A DNA stretch of 41,397 bases from Clostridiales bacterium (GTDB lineage: Bacteria; Bacillota; Clostridia; Christensenellales; Aristaeellaceae), in assembly GCA_015056245.1 (NCBI GenBank), contig SVGQ01000013.1, positions 1 through 41,397 on the forward strand, in the 5' to 3' direction. A program made the translations under genes and the position numbers. Below, in pieces: positions 40,850 to 41,397 of the stretch (within the stretch, counting starts at the first letter, position 1; the number at the start of each line of letters is the position of its first letter). The notes below the pieces were generated by a model that was not told where the DNA came from, searched no databases, and saw only the letters and a program-made list of their open reading frames with translations.

Positions 40850-41032
40850 CATTCTCGCCAATGCACCGCAGGGCTCAGTTTCCTTCTTAACCAACAAATA
40901 CCTGTCCCCTTTCACGCCTTCCCATATCTTACCCTGGCATAACCCGCCCTGAAAATCCCATACTACCCTTGCAAAGACAAACGGCGCAGTGATGCACAAG
41001 CCGCACCAGCGCCGACAAGGAGGCAGGGAGCA

Positions 41033-41206
41033 ATGCGAGCAACAGGAATTGTGCGCAGGATCGATGAATTGGGAAGGGTTGTCATTCCCAAGGAGATTCG
41101 GCGGACGCTGAGGATTCGGGAGGGCGACCCGTTGCTGATGACATGGGGAGCGAGGGAGCGGGGGTTGGTGGCGATGATGGCTTTGGGGGAGAGACGGGGG
41201 TGGTGA
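41033..41206 (+). CDS. Short stand-alone AbrB/SpoVT-type DNA-binding protein
   Basis: A 57-residue protein. Residues 1-34 (MRATGIVRRIDELGRVVIPK then EIRRTLRIREGDPL) match the N-terminal swapped-hairpin AbrB domain of the sporulation regulator SpoVT almost residue for residue. The following LLMTWGARERGLVAMMALGE can be aligned loosely to the last strand of the domain, then the protein ends RRGW. SpoVT proper continues with a GAF-like sensor of over 100 residues, which is absent here. AAGGAGG lies nine bases before the ATG. The 3' part is very G-rich. It may be a minimal AbrB-like regulator or a truncated SpoVT copy. Confidence 0.7.
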   Translation: MRATGIVRRIDELGRVVIPKEIRRTLRIREGDPLLMTWGARERGLVAMMALGERRGW

Positions 41207-41225
41207 TAGGAATGGTGGAGAATGT

Positions 41226-41257
41226 ATAGCCCCTTCCGGCTTGCCGGAAGGGGCTAT
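41226..41257. terminator. Terminator-like hairpin after the AbrB-type gene
   Basis: ATAGCCCCTTCCGGC (41226-41240) pairs perfectly with GCCGGAAGGGGCTAT (41243-41257) over 15 bp. The T run is poor on both sides. It lies between convergent genes. Confidence 0.65.
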
Positions 41258-41271
41258 GTTGATTAAAGCTA

Positions 41272-41397
41272 TTACAGCACAATATGTGCTTCGCTCTCTT
41301 TGACGATCTCAATAGAGCAGCCTTTTTCCTGAAGTTCCATGGCTTTTTTGACTTTCGTGCCATAGTTATCGGAACTCCAGGCAACACTGCCAAATTC
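41272..41397 (-). CDS. C-terminal fragment of an unknown protein (runs off right edge)
   Basis: The last 41 residues of an open frame on the minus strand, from EFGSVAWSSDNYGTKVKKAM to IEIVKESEAHIVL, then TAA. The frame is open to the window edge and codon use is protein-like. The alternation of a helix (KVKKAMELQEKG) and a strand (CSIEIVKE) suggests an alpha/beta protein, but I do not recognise the family. Confidence 0.55.
   Translation of the reverse strand, partial: EFGSVAWSSDNYGTKVKKAMELQEKGCSIEIVKESEAHIVL

Noticed and set aside
40757-40999. 80-residue minus-strand frame downstream of the LacI gene
   Set aside because: It starts with TTG without a convincing ribosome site and runs through the LacI terminator hairpin. 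The string MKNTFAVLATAKVQKMNLDE looks protein-like, but no family was recognised, so it could at most be a remnant.

Overview
The window is a GC-rich stretch of a Gram-positive, Clostridia-type chromosome, most likely an uncultured gut Firmicute. This rests on strong AGGAGG ribosome-binding sites, near-consensus sigma-A promoters with 17-base spacers, a SpoVT/AbrB-type regulator, carbohydrate ABC importers of the Firmicutes LplB/LplC and MalF/MalG kinds, and the 'MKKLLALVLV..ALS..AFAE' style of binding-protein signal peptide. No rRNA, tRNA, CRISPR array, transposase or phage gene was seen. The organism call is inference from gene style, not from a marker gene.

Layout. 1-1285: start of a sugar-binding protein gene, running off the left edge, divergent from an AraC regulator. 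1345-4937: a GH31 glycosidase divergent from a GH43 glycosidase. 4992-17439: a mostly housekeeping segment with a GrpB-like protein, an epimerase-MsrA fusion, GNAT acetyltransferases, a MATE exporter, a GH105-like hydrolase, FtsH, a CDP-alcohol phosphatidyltransferase, an amidohydrolase, an Eis-like acetyltransferase, a Bcp peroxiredoxin and an MFS transporter. 17552-23454 (minus): an operon of LplB-type permease, LplC-type permease, binding protein and a cytoplasmic beta-helix glycosidase that I match to GH120 beta-xylosidases. 23876-28297 (minus): a small unknown protein, a GH95-type fucosidase and a GH43 enzyme with an Ig-like insert. 28548-30209 (minus): a GH2 beta-glucuronidase. 30579-39347 (minus): a seven-gene polysaccharide-utilisation operon of binding protein, two permeases, heparinase II/III-like lyase, DUF2264 protein, GH88 unsaturated glucuronyl hydrolase and a discoidin-like protein. 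It is divergent from a LacI regulator (39705-40760). 41033-41397: a 57-residue AbrB-type protein and the end of an unknown gene.

How it works together. None of the visible glycan enzymes has a signal peptide, so the region looks built to import ready-made oligosaccharides and cut them in the cytoplasm. The lyase, GH88, DUF2264 and GH2 genes point to uronic-acid-containing glycans. GH43, GH120, GH31 and GH95 point to arabinose, xylose and fucose decorations such as those of plant cell-wall glycans or mucilage. No ABC ATPase gene is present, so a shared ATPase elsewhere is expected. Two importer promoters carry the same regulatory signature (a CGTTTGCA half-site of a LacI/CcpA-like operator next to a TGTAAGCG-type repeat), which suggests shared control.

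The most unusual items are two hairpin-dense intergenic elements (19531-19784 and 30361-30530), the in-frame epimerase-MsrA fusion, and the regulatory repeat cluster at 39425-39619.
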